In this document: positions 35,363 through 47,479 of the stretch, piece after piece | Position numbering within the stretch: the stretch's first letter is position 1 | Layout: every line of letters begins with the position of its first letter | Source of the DNA: Rhynchosporium graminicola | Taxonomy: Eukaryota > Ascomycota > Leotiomycetes > Helotiales > Ploettnerulaceae | Direction: 5' to 3' | Assembly (NCBI GenBank): GCA_900074885.1 | Contig: FJUW01000009.1 | Span: 372,001-436,000 of the forward strand | DNA: 64,000 nt | Program-made: the position numbers and the translations under genes | Notes under the pieces: model-generated | Databases searched by the model: none | What the model was told of the DNA's origin: nothing | Seen by the model: only the letters and a program-made list of their open reading frames with translations

Positions 35363-37064
35363 CATTCGAAATTCATCGCAAGCATTGGAGAACACCTCGA
35401 GGCGTGCTATATAGAATAATGCGAGCGGATCTCGCCCGAATTAATAATACTATATCAAGCTCCAACATTCTATGGAGTCGTTGAATTGAATCCAAATGAG
35501 TTCATTGCCTTTGCCGAGAGGTGGTTGCCACTCTGACACTACCTTGTGTATTTAATGGCTCCCTCCGACCAACGATGGCATGGTTCCAACACAAAAAGAC
35601 AGACATATACAGAAGCAGAAAATATACTGCATTCATTCGAGATCCGGAAGTCTACAGAGTGCAAAAAGCAGGTCTCATGTGTCGCGGTCGCAAAACCCGA
35701 ACTAAAATGGGTTCTGTGAATTTAATTTGAGTGTATCAAATAGAATCACATAGTCAAAGTATAAGTAATAGCCGGGCCGCCTCCTGAGTCCTGTAGCTCG
35801 AGGGCTCGCTTACAGTCTTATAGTCGGGGAAAGCGATTATCCCGCGAAAGCAAAGTATCTCGTGTTAAATAATATTTAAAAGTAGTATAACTCTACGATA
35901 TATGATATGGTTAGTTTTAGCTTCAACTTCAACAAAATCTACTTCTAAGATACATACGTAAGATCCTTAAATAAGTATCTGAATTTTCAAATAAAGAAGT
36001 AAGTTAACTACCTTAACTATATAAAATTAGACGACTTTATAGTGTCAGACTCGCTATTTTCGGCGGGCTTGGTCGCCGTTTATGCAGCCTCGAACCCCGA
36101 AAATTCATCACGTGTCGAGTATTCCTACCAGTCGCCGGCTAATTCTCGAACTCCAAAGCGAGACCTTTGCAATCCTCCTGCAATTCTCGACTCTAAGGTG
36201 CTTCTTGTGGACTTAATAACAACCCTTCCCCCTCAGAAACCGAGGGCCTACCTCGTCTGTCACTATAGTTATTATTCTTATGGCACTTCGAGTCCTCTGC
36301 CCACCGAAACTGCTTATATACCCCCATCATCCCCCCCTCTCTTGTAAACATTTCCGCTCAACAACCACCAACTCCCTCTCTTACTCCTACTCCTATTCCT
36401 CTTCCTCTACACCCATTACTCATCACGATAAGGATGCGGGCAGGACTCCTCCCTACGAAAGCAGAACAATCCCGTCGTCCTTATCGTCCCGAAACGGCAC
36501 GCTTCCGTCGATCTACGACTGCTAAATTCCGCGGTGCGAGCATGGCCAATACAGGTCTTGTGGAAAGCTGATGAGAGCGTGACTAAGACGGACTAGCTAG
36601 AGAAAAGTTGAGGGCGGAAAAATAAGGGCGAGGAGGAGGAAGAAGGACTATAAGGCTCACCCACAGGTGAAGCAGACCTTAAAGCGCTAGCGAAGTCAAA
36701 GGACGGCTTGAATCTTGACCTACTATCAGCGAGCGTAAATGGCATTATATATCTTTGAGCTTGACATGACTCACATCGCTTCTTTCGACCATTATACCTA
36801 TTTTAAGAGCATCGAGATATTCTAATACTCCAAGGTAGTCTCCGACGAAAACTAACCCAGTGGACTTCGCAAACGATTAGTCAGTATCGCTACTTTGCTT
36901 AGGCGCTACTCAGCCCCTCACCTCGCTTCTGCTCTAGCAATTGAAACATCTTAAATCGTCTATCATCGATCCTTCTCAGAGAAAACACTCTATTTAAGAT
37001 CAGTTCACTAATTCTACATATTAAAGGCATTAACGTTCAGTTGATTAAGAGGAAGAAATATTTT
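35363..37064. other. Intergenic region with TA-rich, RIP-like patches
   Basis: 1.7 kb with no gene I can support. 35,840-36,050 and 36,530-37,020 are stop-rich and TA-rich and may be decayed transposon pieces; a C/T-rich tract lies at about 36,370-36,420. A plus frame at 36042-36347 lacks coding character. Confidence 0.4.
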
Positions 37065-37886
37065 TTAATCCGAGAAATATTCTTGACCACCTCTTCCTGT
37101 GTCTTCAACTAACTGATCCTTTAACGAATCTATTTCCTCCTTCGCCTGGATATCAGAGTAATCCTTTGCGTTCTCAAAGTCAATGAGACGCACAATTCCA
37201 CTCTGTTCGTCCACTACAAAATTGTGCCTGTTGAGATCCCCGTGAACGATTCCGAGAGTATGCAGCCGTTTTACTATAGCTTCACATGCCGAAATATCCT
37301 CTATGCGCGCTCTTCTGCCTTCCAGCTTCTCGATAAGCATGCCCATGACTCGTCCGTCCTCGGTGAGATGGCCCAAGAAAGCAGGAGATATCGCTGCAAG
37401 ATCCGGATATTTAATTCTGTCTCTCTCAATCTTCTCGTATACACGGGTTTCGTTTTCCACCCGCGGAATCTCGAAATCAAAGCGCGCGATTTTGGCGACG
37501 ACCTCTCGGCCCTCCCATTCAACGATACGAACACGGGCCCCGAATCGACCTGTCTCTTTGAGCCCAAGGACGTCAAACGTTCTAGGGTGCCAGATCCTGG
37601 TTACGGCTTCTAAGGGCTTCGAGGAAATGGTGCCGGTTGGTGTGCCATCTGGGCTGCGCGCAACGTTCATCGATGTCCAGTTGCCAGGTGGGAAGGGCGG
37701 AAGATTTTCGAGGAGAGCAGGTGGGAAAGAGAGAATTTCATCGAAGTCGTAAACACCTGGTTGAACCACGATGTATTTCACTTGGTTGTTGACTTGGATC
37801 CTATATTCACTCTCTGTGTTGCCATCAACTTCCATTGAAAGGACCTTCTTTATCCCTTCGACGTTGGTTTCTTGCTGGCGTGCCAT
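37065..37886 (-). CDS. Protein-kinase-like fold protein
   Basis: Single exon, 273 residues from the ATG at 37886; the frame upstream has only a TTG. Kinase-fold motifs are visible: a beta-3-like lysine in VVAKIARF (Lys132), a helix-C-like Glu in VENETRVYEKIE, the catalytic loop HGDLNRHNFVV with Asp217 and Asn222, and LIDFENA with Asp236 in place of DFG. The loop HGDxNxxN with IDFE resembles aminoglycoside-phosphotransferase or small-molecule-kinase types rather than classical Ser/Thr kinases (HRDLKxxN). The N-terminal 100 residues have no recognised domain. Similar compact genes occur as scattered families in filamentous ascomycetes. The substrate is unknown. It is the last intact-looking gene before the dead retrotransposon block, about 1.2 kb from its edge. 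Confidence 0.8.
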   Translation of the reverse strand: MARQQETNVEGIKKVLSMEVDGNTESEYRIQVNNQVKYIVVQPGVYDFDEILSFPPALLENLPPFPPGNWTSMNVARSPDGTPTGTISSKPLEAVTRIWHPRTFDVLGLKETGRFGARVRIVEWEGREVVAKIARFDFEIPRVENETRVYEKIERDRIKYPDLAAISPAFLGHLTEDGRVMGMLIEKLEGRRARIEDISACEAIVKRLHTLGIVHGDLNRHNFVVDEQSGIVRLIDFENAKDYSDIQAKEEIDSLKDQLVEDTGRGGQEYFSD

Positions 37887-39104
37887 TTTGTATTGGGAAT
37901 TGTAATATGCCAAATGTATGCCTATTGTCTCGTTCTATAACGTTGATAGTTATAGGACAGAAAGGCTTGTAGAATTGAAAACGAGTTTTGAGTGAATATT
38001 CAGGTCGAATTTCGAGGGAAGAAAAGAAGATATGAGGGGGCGAATAGCCTGCCCAAAAATTTCAAAAAGGTTTAAGGGCTTTAAATTAAACCCGTAGAAC
38101 CAACAACAATCACCGGCATTCAAGCTACATAAGTTTCATGTTTGCGCGCGGTACAAGGTGGCGGGGACTTGGTCTTCTGATATTTTATCTCTTTTGGGTT
38201 TAGCCTTGAAACTAGAATAGAAGAGTGCACGGGCCAGCCGGCTAAATGTAGCTACCGCGCACTCTTGAACACCAAGACTTTGCGATTATTTCAAAGCGCT
38301 TTAAAATCCCAAAACCAGAGTATGCTATAATAATTGAGCCGAAAGCCACATGTATAGGTATGCAATCTCCGAGTTCGAGCAATGCGTCCAACGCCATGGC
38401 ACTGATGTCAAATGTATGGGAGGTGGGATCCATAGGACCAAAAGGAAGAAGTCGACGAATTACTGCCGTGCCCATCTGGTAAATCCAAATGCGCCTGTAG
38501 TAATGGAGGTGTAAATCATGGGGTCCTGAGGAGGGCTGGACGTGCAGCCCGATTATGAAGAGTAGTTTCAGTATGGGGGGGATCTTGGAATATATGTCTG
38601 TACTGTAGCCTACATGTCGTTGCACTTGTCTTTTACCTAGAAGAGATCACCAGTCAACCCTTCTATCAATATCTCGTTTAGCGAAGTTGGCCGTAGAAAT
38701 CGACGCTATTTGTGCTTCGAAACCAATACCTTACCTAGGGCTATGGGCATATAATAGCAATAGGACGAGTTTTGAACACGTGACCTTGAGTCAGGTCAAC
38801 TTGTGCTAACGCCATATCAGCCCAAGGCATTCATTTAGGTGATATTTTAGGTAAGCTATGGGTTACTTCAGCCCTGCTAGAAAAGGTATGGGAACAGAAC
38901 CTCTTGAGAAGCGTAGTTGTATTATAGAGGAGGTTTGGAAACCTCAGAAGAAAGCTATAGAAGTAGAGGTCTGTGCGCAACTAGTCACTAGAGGTCTAGT
39001 GATATCACAAGTCCACTACTATATAAGTCTCGCCCTCGAGACCTCTATCGATATACTAAAGTAAATTATATAATATAGCTATAAATATACCTCTAGAACT
39101 AAGT
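37887..39104. other. Transition from gene space to repeat block
   Basis: The left part is probably the promoter of the kinase-like gene. A minus frame at 38242-38625 has a long hydrophobic run but no ATG at its start and only one internal Met, so I leave it uncalled. From about 38,840 the sequence (TATATAAGTCTCGCC near 39019) becomes TE-like but less mutated than what follows. It is the left target flank of the A1 insertion and could be the LTR or 3' end of the other Gypsy element seen at 58,552. Confidence 0.4.
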
Positions 39105-39372
39105 TATAACGACACAAGACTCAAGGCGGTATATAAGCAAGAATAAACAAGTAGGGAGGCTAAGAGCGATCTTATATAGTCTACTACGAAGAAAACAAAA
39201 AGATAAGGAAGGAAGAAGAAGAGAGATAGAGTATAAAGCACCTTATATATATATACTAGTACTAGTCCGATACTATACCGGGTCGGATATTAGTTCTGCC
39301 GGGATACCTATAAACTTAGGCCATATTATCTATCCTTCTTCTTATATGATATTTAGGTAAGCTATTATTATA
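39105..39372 (-). repeat. LTR of A1 (3' LTR in element orientation)
   Basis: 268 bases. The family LTR ends are inverted copies TGTAACGAC...GTCGTTACA, here mutated to TATAACGAC and ATTATTATA. The polypurine tract follows as its complement at about 39373-39387. Confidence 0.88.
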
Positions 39373-39867
39373 TTACCCTCCCCCTAAGAAGAGCTTAACC
39401 TTAAGCTCGGAAGGTTATAATTTATACTAGAATTAGTCTTTATTATAACTATTTTCGTTGATATTCGCGTAATAAGCGCTAGCTGCTCTTTAGTAGTAGT
39501 AAATTCTTTATTAAGTTCTGACTAGTTACGTCGCTATAATAGTACTATATTAGTTATAGCTTCTAAATCGGGCGGTAAGCGGTATTTACTTTATCTATTT
39601 ATAGTAAGAGTCGAGTTTAAGTAGAGCGTAAGGTATATAAAGGAAGGAGTTTATTAATATTAGAGCCTTTCCTTTTTAACTGCGATAACTACTTTAACTT
39701 ATAAGTTTATTCTCCTTAGACTATAATATAGCTCCTAGAGTAAGTATTATTACTAACTACTATAGTAATCTGCTATAATCTTATATATTAATCGACCTAA
39801 TTAACTCTTCTCTTAATATAAGTAAGTTTCCTATCTTAGTTTTAGGGATAGTCCTTAAGTATAGTAT

Positions 39868-40866
39868 AAGGGTTTCACGGATCTATAATACTAACTCCTA
39901 TAGTACTTTTACTAGTTCCTACTAATACTCTTTCAGTAGTATATCGTATATATTACCTGCGGTATATTCGCGCTTTCCTTAAGATAAAGTATAATAATAC
40001 TCCTGTTTTAGAACTCTTATACTTATTTAATAAGCTTAATTCTAAGCTTTATAAGTATTATTCGGCGTTAAAGAGCAATTACGAGCCTATAGGTTACTTA
40101 AACCTGAACGTAAGTATATATACTAATATATTATAGTTACTTAACTATATTAATATAAAGTATACTATTTTATCCGGGTTACTTCCTAGTAGTAAAGCTA
40201 AGGACGCGGAGCTAAATCGGGGTAGTATCGTAGCTACTTATAAAGCGATTAATCGGATCTATTATCTTAAGAAATCTACTACTCTTACTACTATATTAGA
40301 GATTACTATTATATAATTAGTAGAGACTTAAGCTTTAAGGCGTTCTATAGAGAAAGTATTTAAGAAGTTAGAGTTTATTAAAGTAATAAGTTAAGATCTT
40401 AAATCCTTAGATACTAGTATAATACTAATATAATATAAGATCTAGATCTTTTAATAGTAGATTCGGCGAAGTCTAGGTTAATAGTATAAATAGTATTAAA
40501 GTAAACGAAAGAGTTAAATAGTATTATACGGGAATTTATAAAGAAAGCTATATTTAAAGCTATAATATCTAATACTAAAGGAAAGAGGAATTTACTTTTT
40601 AGTTTAGAGATAGTATCAGATCTAGATACTCCCGGACCTTCTCTAAAGAAGAAACCTCATAGGATTAGCTATTATATTTAGTCTACTACTAAAGCTATAT
40701 TAGTAGATTTAAGTAAGGAGTTAGATATAATAGTTCCGGTTCTAGATATTCCAGATTTATTAGAAGTTCTAGAGAACTTAGGGAAGAAAACTAGAGAAGT
40801 AAAAGTAGTAGAGGAAGTAGAGTTTTAGATATAGCGTTATTATAAGACGTAATCGGGGAATTATCC
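39868..40866 (+). pseudogene. Antisense extra frame of A1, broken
   Basis: Plus-strand frame lying between integrase and 3' LTR of the minus-oriented A1, hence antisense to the element. It reads as a polar to hydrophobic protein with segments such as RAFLKIKYNNTPVLELLYLF and NLLFSLEIVSDLDTPGPSLK, broken by TAA/TAG at positions expected for mutated Gln codons, and one frame change or missing piece in the middle. Endpoints are approximate. The matching segment in A2 is on the minus strand. No known domain recognised. Confidence 0.55.
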
Positions 40867-42888
40867 TTAGTAATAAATTTTAATACTAGTAACTATAATA
40901 GCTTATTATCTTCTAAGTAACTATAGTTATCTATCTTATTTTCTTAAGCCTTAATTTATTAATCTAGTTTACACGGAGGTCTAGGTTTACTTAGGTTAAT
41001 AGTATAGAAGTCTCTAAGCTTATATAAAGTACTTATTAGATCAGAAGCGTTATACTAAGTTAAGTCCGAGTTATAGCTTAGCTAACTAACTTAATACTTC
41101 AGATTACTTCTTAGGAGCTATATAGCGAGTATATCTTATAACTCTTACTCTTCTTAAGTAGTAATAACCTCCGAGGATAGGTTTAGTAACTCTTAGCTTA
41201 GTAATAAGTCGTCCGGGTCCTTAAAGAGTAATTCGGAGGCGAATATATTATATATAGAGGATCCCGGGGGTAAATCTAGCTTATAAGAGTATCCGATCTT
41301 AGCTAGGACTTAGTATAGTCCTGCTTAGAGGCTAGATAGCTTCTTACTCGGCTAGTAATTCTTAAGGTTCCTTATAGAGAGAAATACCTTATCTCTAACT
41401 TCCTAGTCGATATTATACCGTTTCGGGTCAGTTATAGCGCTTATCTTCTATTAAGTAGCTAGTATATTAGCTTTTATAACCTCGATAGCGGATTTAGTAT
41501 ATTTAGCTAAGGATTTAGTATTAGTATAATTAAGCTTCTCTTATAGTATTAATACTATAAGTTACTTCTAATCTTAGCTATTTCGTGGTAATATACTATA
41601 TTTAAGGGTATATAGCGCTATACTAATAGAATCGTAAGGTAAGGTTACTTAAGCGCGGTCTATTATTAGTAGTAGTTCGCCCTAGTTACTCTAGTAGTAA
41701 TTAATAAAAGGTCTAAAGCGTTAGTTAATATACTAGTTTATAATCTCTATTTATCTATTAGTTTACTAGTAGAAAGAAGTAAAGAGCTTAACCTTAATTC
41801 TAATTATATAGTAAAACTCTTACTAGAAGGATAAGACTAGCTAAGCTCCTCGGTCGGATATAATTAACTTAGGAGTATATTCGAAATAATATATTTATTA
41901 GATAAATAATATCACTATCTTACGAGTATCGATATTATAGTAGTATAGTATTAATATAGAGTCTTTCCTTAGGCTATCGATAAATACTAATATCTTATTA
42001 AATCCTTAGTTATTAGGTAGGAAGTCCTTAAAATCTATAGCTAAGTACTATATAAAGTAGCTAAGTATTAGTAATAAGTATAGGAATCCTTACTATTTCG
42101 TCTGTTTCAGATAAGAGTACTAGGAAGAGCGGTAATTATAAGTATACTATTTCATATCTAATATAAGTCCTTTCTAGTAGTAATAAGTAGAAATTATTTC
42201 AGTAGTCTTATAAGCGTTTAGATAAGTAAAAGAAACTTAATCGTAGACTTCGCTAATTAAATAGGTATATAGCAGGGTATAGCGTTATACGTATAGATAA
42301 CTATTATAAAGTAGTAAACTATTATTAATAGTATAGCTATCTCCTAATATATTTCGTTCCTTAGAGAACGATTCTTAGTTAAATTAATATAGTTTCTTAA
42401 TTAAATTAAAAGAGTTATATATAAGTTCCGGTAGCGTATTAGTCTTTAGCGATATTAGGTATATATAACTAATTTAATCGATATAATACTTAGCTAATTC
42501 CGCGTTAATCTTAGGGTCTAAGTAATCTAGAGGTAATAAAACCCGAGATCTACTATCCTATTTCTATTATTCTTATATCCTTAGATCTTATTTCTTATAG
42601 CTAAGGATATTAGCTTTAGCGTTATCTTTACTAAGCGTATATATAATTTAAAAGTTAAATTCGGAAAGGAATTCTATCTATATAGCTTACTTACTAGTTA
42701 GGACCTTAGTAGTTATAAAATATTCTAAGGATTAATAGTCTATATATACGCTAGTATAGCGTTATAGAGATATAAATTCTAGTCTCTATTTCCGGAAAGA
42801 CTTAATAATAGTATATAGCTCCTTATTATAGATCTCTTAGTTTAGTTTATATCTATTAAGAATATAAGAGTAAAATCTAATTAGATAT

Positions 42889-43892
42889 TACTAGTTATCT
42901 TTATATAATTAGGAGATAACTCTAGCTATTATACTATTAGAAGTATTAGTTTCTAGTTTAGTTTATAATTCAGAGTCGAAATAATATAGTTTCTATACTA
43001 ATAGTAGCTATTAATATAAATTATCGAAGGACTTCTTATAATTATTAGTAAAATTCTATAGTACTATAAGCCAAGTAAGTACTAAGAGAGGTTTAGTAAT
43101 AAGGCCGAAATTCCGAATAAATTAATAGTAGAACCTATAGAATCCTAAGAAAGATTTTATAGCTATTACTATTTCGGAGTACTTCTAGTTTACTAATAAT
43201 ATTACTTTCTCGAGATCTAGCTCGATTCCGTTAATAATAATAATATATCTAAGGTATTTAGTCTGAGTAATATAGAATTCGCTTTTCTTAATATTTACTT
43301 AGAGTCTAGTATCTATTAAGTATTATAGTACTAATTTAACGTATTCTTTATATTCCTAGAGCGTTTCTGAGTATATAAGAATATTATCTAAGTAAGCTAT
43401 ATAGAAATTATCTAAGTAATCTAATAATATATTATTTATATATCGCTAGTATATACTAGGTCTATTATAGAGCTTAAAAAGTAGTACTTTATATTTATAA
43501 GATCTGAAGCGGGTTCAGAAGGTAATATACTCCTCGGATTCGGGGTCTATATAAATATAATTAAATACTACTCAGATATCTAGTTTAGTAAAAATTATTA
43601 CTTTAGATATATAAGTTAAGAGCTTATCGATCCTAAGTATTAAGTAGGAATCCTTTCAAGTGATCGTATTAAGCTTACGATAGTCAATATAAAAGCGTAA
43701 TCCTCTATTAGCTTTCTTAATAAATAGTATAAGTAATATAAAAGGACTTTAGCTAGATTTAATAAATCCCTTATCTAAGTTCTTTATAAAGTACTCTTTA
43801 GTTACTTATAGTTTATCTATAGATTACTAATATAAGAGCGAATATATATTAAGTAATAGTTCTTCTAGAATAATTTTATAATTATATAAGCN
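42889..43892. repeat. Left copy of 1.0-kb duplication flanking N at 43893
   Basis: Near-identical to 43894-44897 at an offset of 1005 bases. The last ~60 bases before the N differ slightly from the right copy. Best read as an unmerged contig end inside pol of A1. Confidence 0.8.
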
Positions 43893-43893
43893 T

Positions 43894-44897
43894 ACTAGTT
43901 ATCTTTATATAATTAGGAGATAACTCTAGCTATTATACTATTAGAAGTATTAGTTTCTAGTTTAGTTTATAATTCAGAGTCGAAATAATATAGTTTCTAT
44001 ACTAATAGTAGCTATTAATATAAATTATCGAAGGACTTCTTATAATTATTAGTAAAATTCTATAGTACTATAAGCCAAGTAAGTACTAAGAGAGGTTTAG
44101 TAATAAGGCCGAAATTCCGAATAAATTAATAGTAGAACCTATAGAATCCTAAGAAAGATTTTATAGCTATTACTATTTCGGAGTACTTCTAGTTTACTAA
44201 TAATATTACTTTCTCGAGATCTAGCTCGATTCCGTTAATAATAATAATATATCTAAGGTATTTAGTCTGAGTAATATAGAATTCGCTTTTCTTAATATTT
44301 ACTTAGAGTCTAGTATCTATTAAGTATTATAGTACTAATTTAACGTATTCTTTATATTCCTAGAGCGTTTCTGAGTATATAAGAATATTATCTAAGTAAG
44401 CTATATAGAAATTATCTAAGTAATCTAATAATATATTATTTATATATCGCTAGTATATACTAGGTCTATTATAGAGCTTAAAAAGTAGTACTTTATATTT
44501 ATAAGATCTGAAGCGGGTTCAGAAGGTAATATACTCCTCGGATTCGGGGTCTATATAAATATAATTAAATACTACTCAGATATCTAGTTTAGTAAAAATT
44601 ATTACTTTAGATATATAAGTTAAGAGCTTATCGATCCTAAGTATTAAGTAGGAATCCTTTCAAGTGATCGTATTAAGCTTACGATAGTCAATATAAAAGC
44701 GTAATCCTCTATTAGCTTTCTTAATAAATAGTATAAGTAATATAAAAGGACTTTAGCTAGATTTAATAAATCCCTTATCTAAGTTCTTTATAAAGTACTC
44801 TTTAGTTACTTATAGTTTATCTATAGATTACTAATATAAGAGCGAATATAAATTAAGTAATAATTCTTAAAGAATAATTTTATAATAATATAAGCGA
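43894..44897. repeat. Right copy of 1.0-kb duplication
   Basis: Repeats 42889-43892 and then continues into the protease side of A1 without a break. Confidence 0.8.
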
Positions 44898-45368
44898 TAT
44901 AAAAGAAGAATATTAGAATCCCGCTTAGAAAAAGCTTCCTTAAGAGTATAATACTATTCCGGTAGCTTTTTAGCTATAAGTCGTTCAGTATTAGGATCCT
45001 TAGGAGAATTAATATTTAGATAGTCTTATAAGAAGTAATTTATCTTATAGATATTAATAAAGAATAATTTAGAGCTTTTACGTTTTATATTAAAGTAAAA
45101 AGCTATAGTATTAATTTAGTAAATCGGAACTAATTTCTAGATCCTCAGAAGTTAAAAGGAGTACTTATAATAGAGTTTCGGCGTAAGTACCTTTCTCGAT
45201 GAATTCGGAGCGGGAAAAGGTTCGGATTCCTTAGTAATAAGCGGAAATAAGTTAAATAATAAGAATAATATATTAATATACTATATTACTACTATTTAGT
45301 ATAATCGCTATTAGTCTAGCTAGTTTATAGCTAAGTCCCGCGCGTTAATATCAATTTAGTAAGATCGA

Positions 45369-45636
45369 TATAATAATAGCTCACCTGAATATCATATGAG
45401 AAGAAGGATAGATAATAGGGCCTAAGTTCATAGGTATCCCGGCAGAACTAGTATCTGACCCGGTATAATATCGGACTAGTACTAGTATATATATATAAGG
45501 TACTTTATACTCTATCTCTCTTCTTCTTCCTTCCTTATCTTTTTATTTCTTTCGTAGTAGACTATATAAGATCGCTCTTAGCTTCTCTACTTATTTATTC
45601 TTACTTATATACTGCCTTAAGTCTTATATTATTATA
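45369..45636 (+). repeat. 5' LTR of A2
   Basis: 268 bases, starting TATAATAATAGCTCACC (family consensus TGTAACGACAGCTCACC) and ending CTTATATTATTATA. Contains a TATATATATA tract near position 120. Confidence 0.88.
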
Positions 45637-45999
45637 TTAAACAAAAAGATTAAGATAGCCGGAGATAACTTACTATAATATCTTACTACTAAGTTAGTTA
45701 TTCGATAACTACTTATATATAGCTAAGATACTAGAGATCTCTTAGATAACTATAAATCAGAGTTTAATTTAGCTTATCGTAAATAATATAATAGAGAAGG
45801 TCTTCGCTAACGCTCTTTTAATAACCCTTTTAGTATAAAGGAATTATAAATAGATTTTAAAGAAAGTATAATAAATACTCCGGAACTTTAACTTTTATAT
45901 ATCGCTACTGAAATAGCTCTAATATACTCCTTTTTAAGCTACTATTATAGCTCTTAACTAATAAACTAGAGACTTCTCTAGTTCTAGAGGAACTTAACG

Positions 46000-47290
46000 C
46001 GATCCCTCTTATTTTACCTCTAAACCTAATCTATTATACTCTTTCTTACTCTAAATATCTCTTACCCTAAAGAATATTAATACTTTATTAAAGAAGTACT
46101 AACTAAGAGAGAAAGGAAAATAAAAGCGAAATTCACTAAGAGTATAATCGCTAAGTACTCTTATTACTACAAATAACTCGAACCTGATCTATTCCCTCTT
46201 ATAATAATTAGTAGACTAAGAGGAAAAGAATAACTCTTTAGAAAATACTATAGATAGATTAATCTCTATATAAGATAAGTTCTTTATAAAGGTCTCTCGC
46301 TTATCTTCGACTCTCCTACTAGAACTAATACTATAATCTCTACGTATAATAGAGTTTAATAACTTAATAAACTTTATTCCGATATATAATACTAAGAGAG
46401 AGGATATTATTCCTAATAAACTATCTCCCTCTCTTAGCGCTGAATTAATAGAGTTACGCCCTAAGAAGTCTTATCTTACTAAGAAGATCCTGCCCTTAGA
46501 TAATAGATCAGATCTTACTTTCTTTTAATAGAGAGTATTAATATAAGACTAGATAGCTATAAACGCTAACTACTACCTTACGGACTTCTCCTAGCGCGTT
46601 CTTATATAGGAGCTAATTACTAGATTAACTAAAGAGTATCTTATACTTTAGTACCTTACTAATAAGTTTAAAACTAGTAATAAAATAATTTCCTTATTAG
46701 AAGAGAACTTTCTTACTAGTTTAGAGGAAGATAACTACTATAACGCTTTCTACCGCTTAGAAATATAATAACTCGGCTATATACGCGAGACTTTCGCCGA
46801 GTTTCGTAATCGATTTCAAAACACTATTATCTAAAGTAAAATTAAAAAAAAAAAGTAGTTCTTCTATATATAAGATAAGATTATACTATCCTTACGCGCT
46901 TTAACTCTTATTATTAAACTAATATAGAATAAGGACTATACTTCTATAGTTAGATCCTTACTTTCTTTTAATACTAAGCGTTATTATAACTTAGAATATA
47001 CTTATCCTAAGAAAGCTACTACATAAATATAATACCGTAAGCATACTATTAATACTAAAACTAATACTAGTTCTACCTCTTACTAGTCCTTAAGCTTAGC
47101 TCCTCGATAAACTACTCCTACACTATACGTACATACTTCTACCCTAGTATAATCTAGTACTCCCTCCGCGCTAAAACGCCTTACTACCTCGACCGGAGAA
47201 CCCCTTAGGTATTATAGTTATAGATAGCTCAGTTATATTAAGCTAAACTACCCTAACTTACTTAAGGTTTAATTAATTAATAAATTTCCA
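46000..47290 (+). pseudogene. Broken gag of A2
   Basis: Region upstream of protease with charged low-complexity reading and, near 47.2 kb, YYSY...YIKLNYP where a CCHC zinc knuckle is expected; the Cys and His codons read as Tyr, the change produced by G-to-A or C-to-T mutation. Boundaries approximate. Confidence 0.6.
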
Positions 47291-47479
47291 GAAGAAGATT
47301 AAATAACTAAAGAAGTAATAGAAGATATACCCTCCGAATCTAGACTAATACTAGAGGGAAATAATAAGGCCTAAGTAAAAACTCCTTCTTAAGTCTATAT
47401 AAGTATAATCTCTCTAATCTAGACTTTAACTCCCTAATAAGAGGTAAGTAATTTATATACTTAACTATAGTTAATATAA

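Larger units (their letters stand above)
40900..45363 (-). pseudogene. Broken pol region of A1
   Basis: The complement of the pol of A2, in the order integrase C-terminus (about 41.2 kb), integrase core, RNase H, then reverse transcriptase (about 42.9-43.8 kb and again 43.9-44.8 kb because of the duplication around the N at 43893). Stops are frequent. It ends at the A2 insertion point, within the protease-RT interval. Confidence 0.75.

Noticed and set aside
36042..36347. 101-codon plus frame
   Set aside because: Ends in low-complexity Pro/Ser/Tyr from a C/T-rich tract and has no domain or conserved start context.
38242..38625. 127-codon minus frame with a hydrophobic stretch
   Set aside because: The frame begins with GTG and has no usable ATG. 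I found no upstream exon that joins cleanly.
38858..39064. 68-codon plus frame beside the retrotransposon
   Set aside because: Lies in repeat-like sequence with inverted AGACCTC/GAGGTCT motifs typical of an LTR; no protein features.
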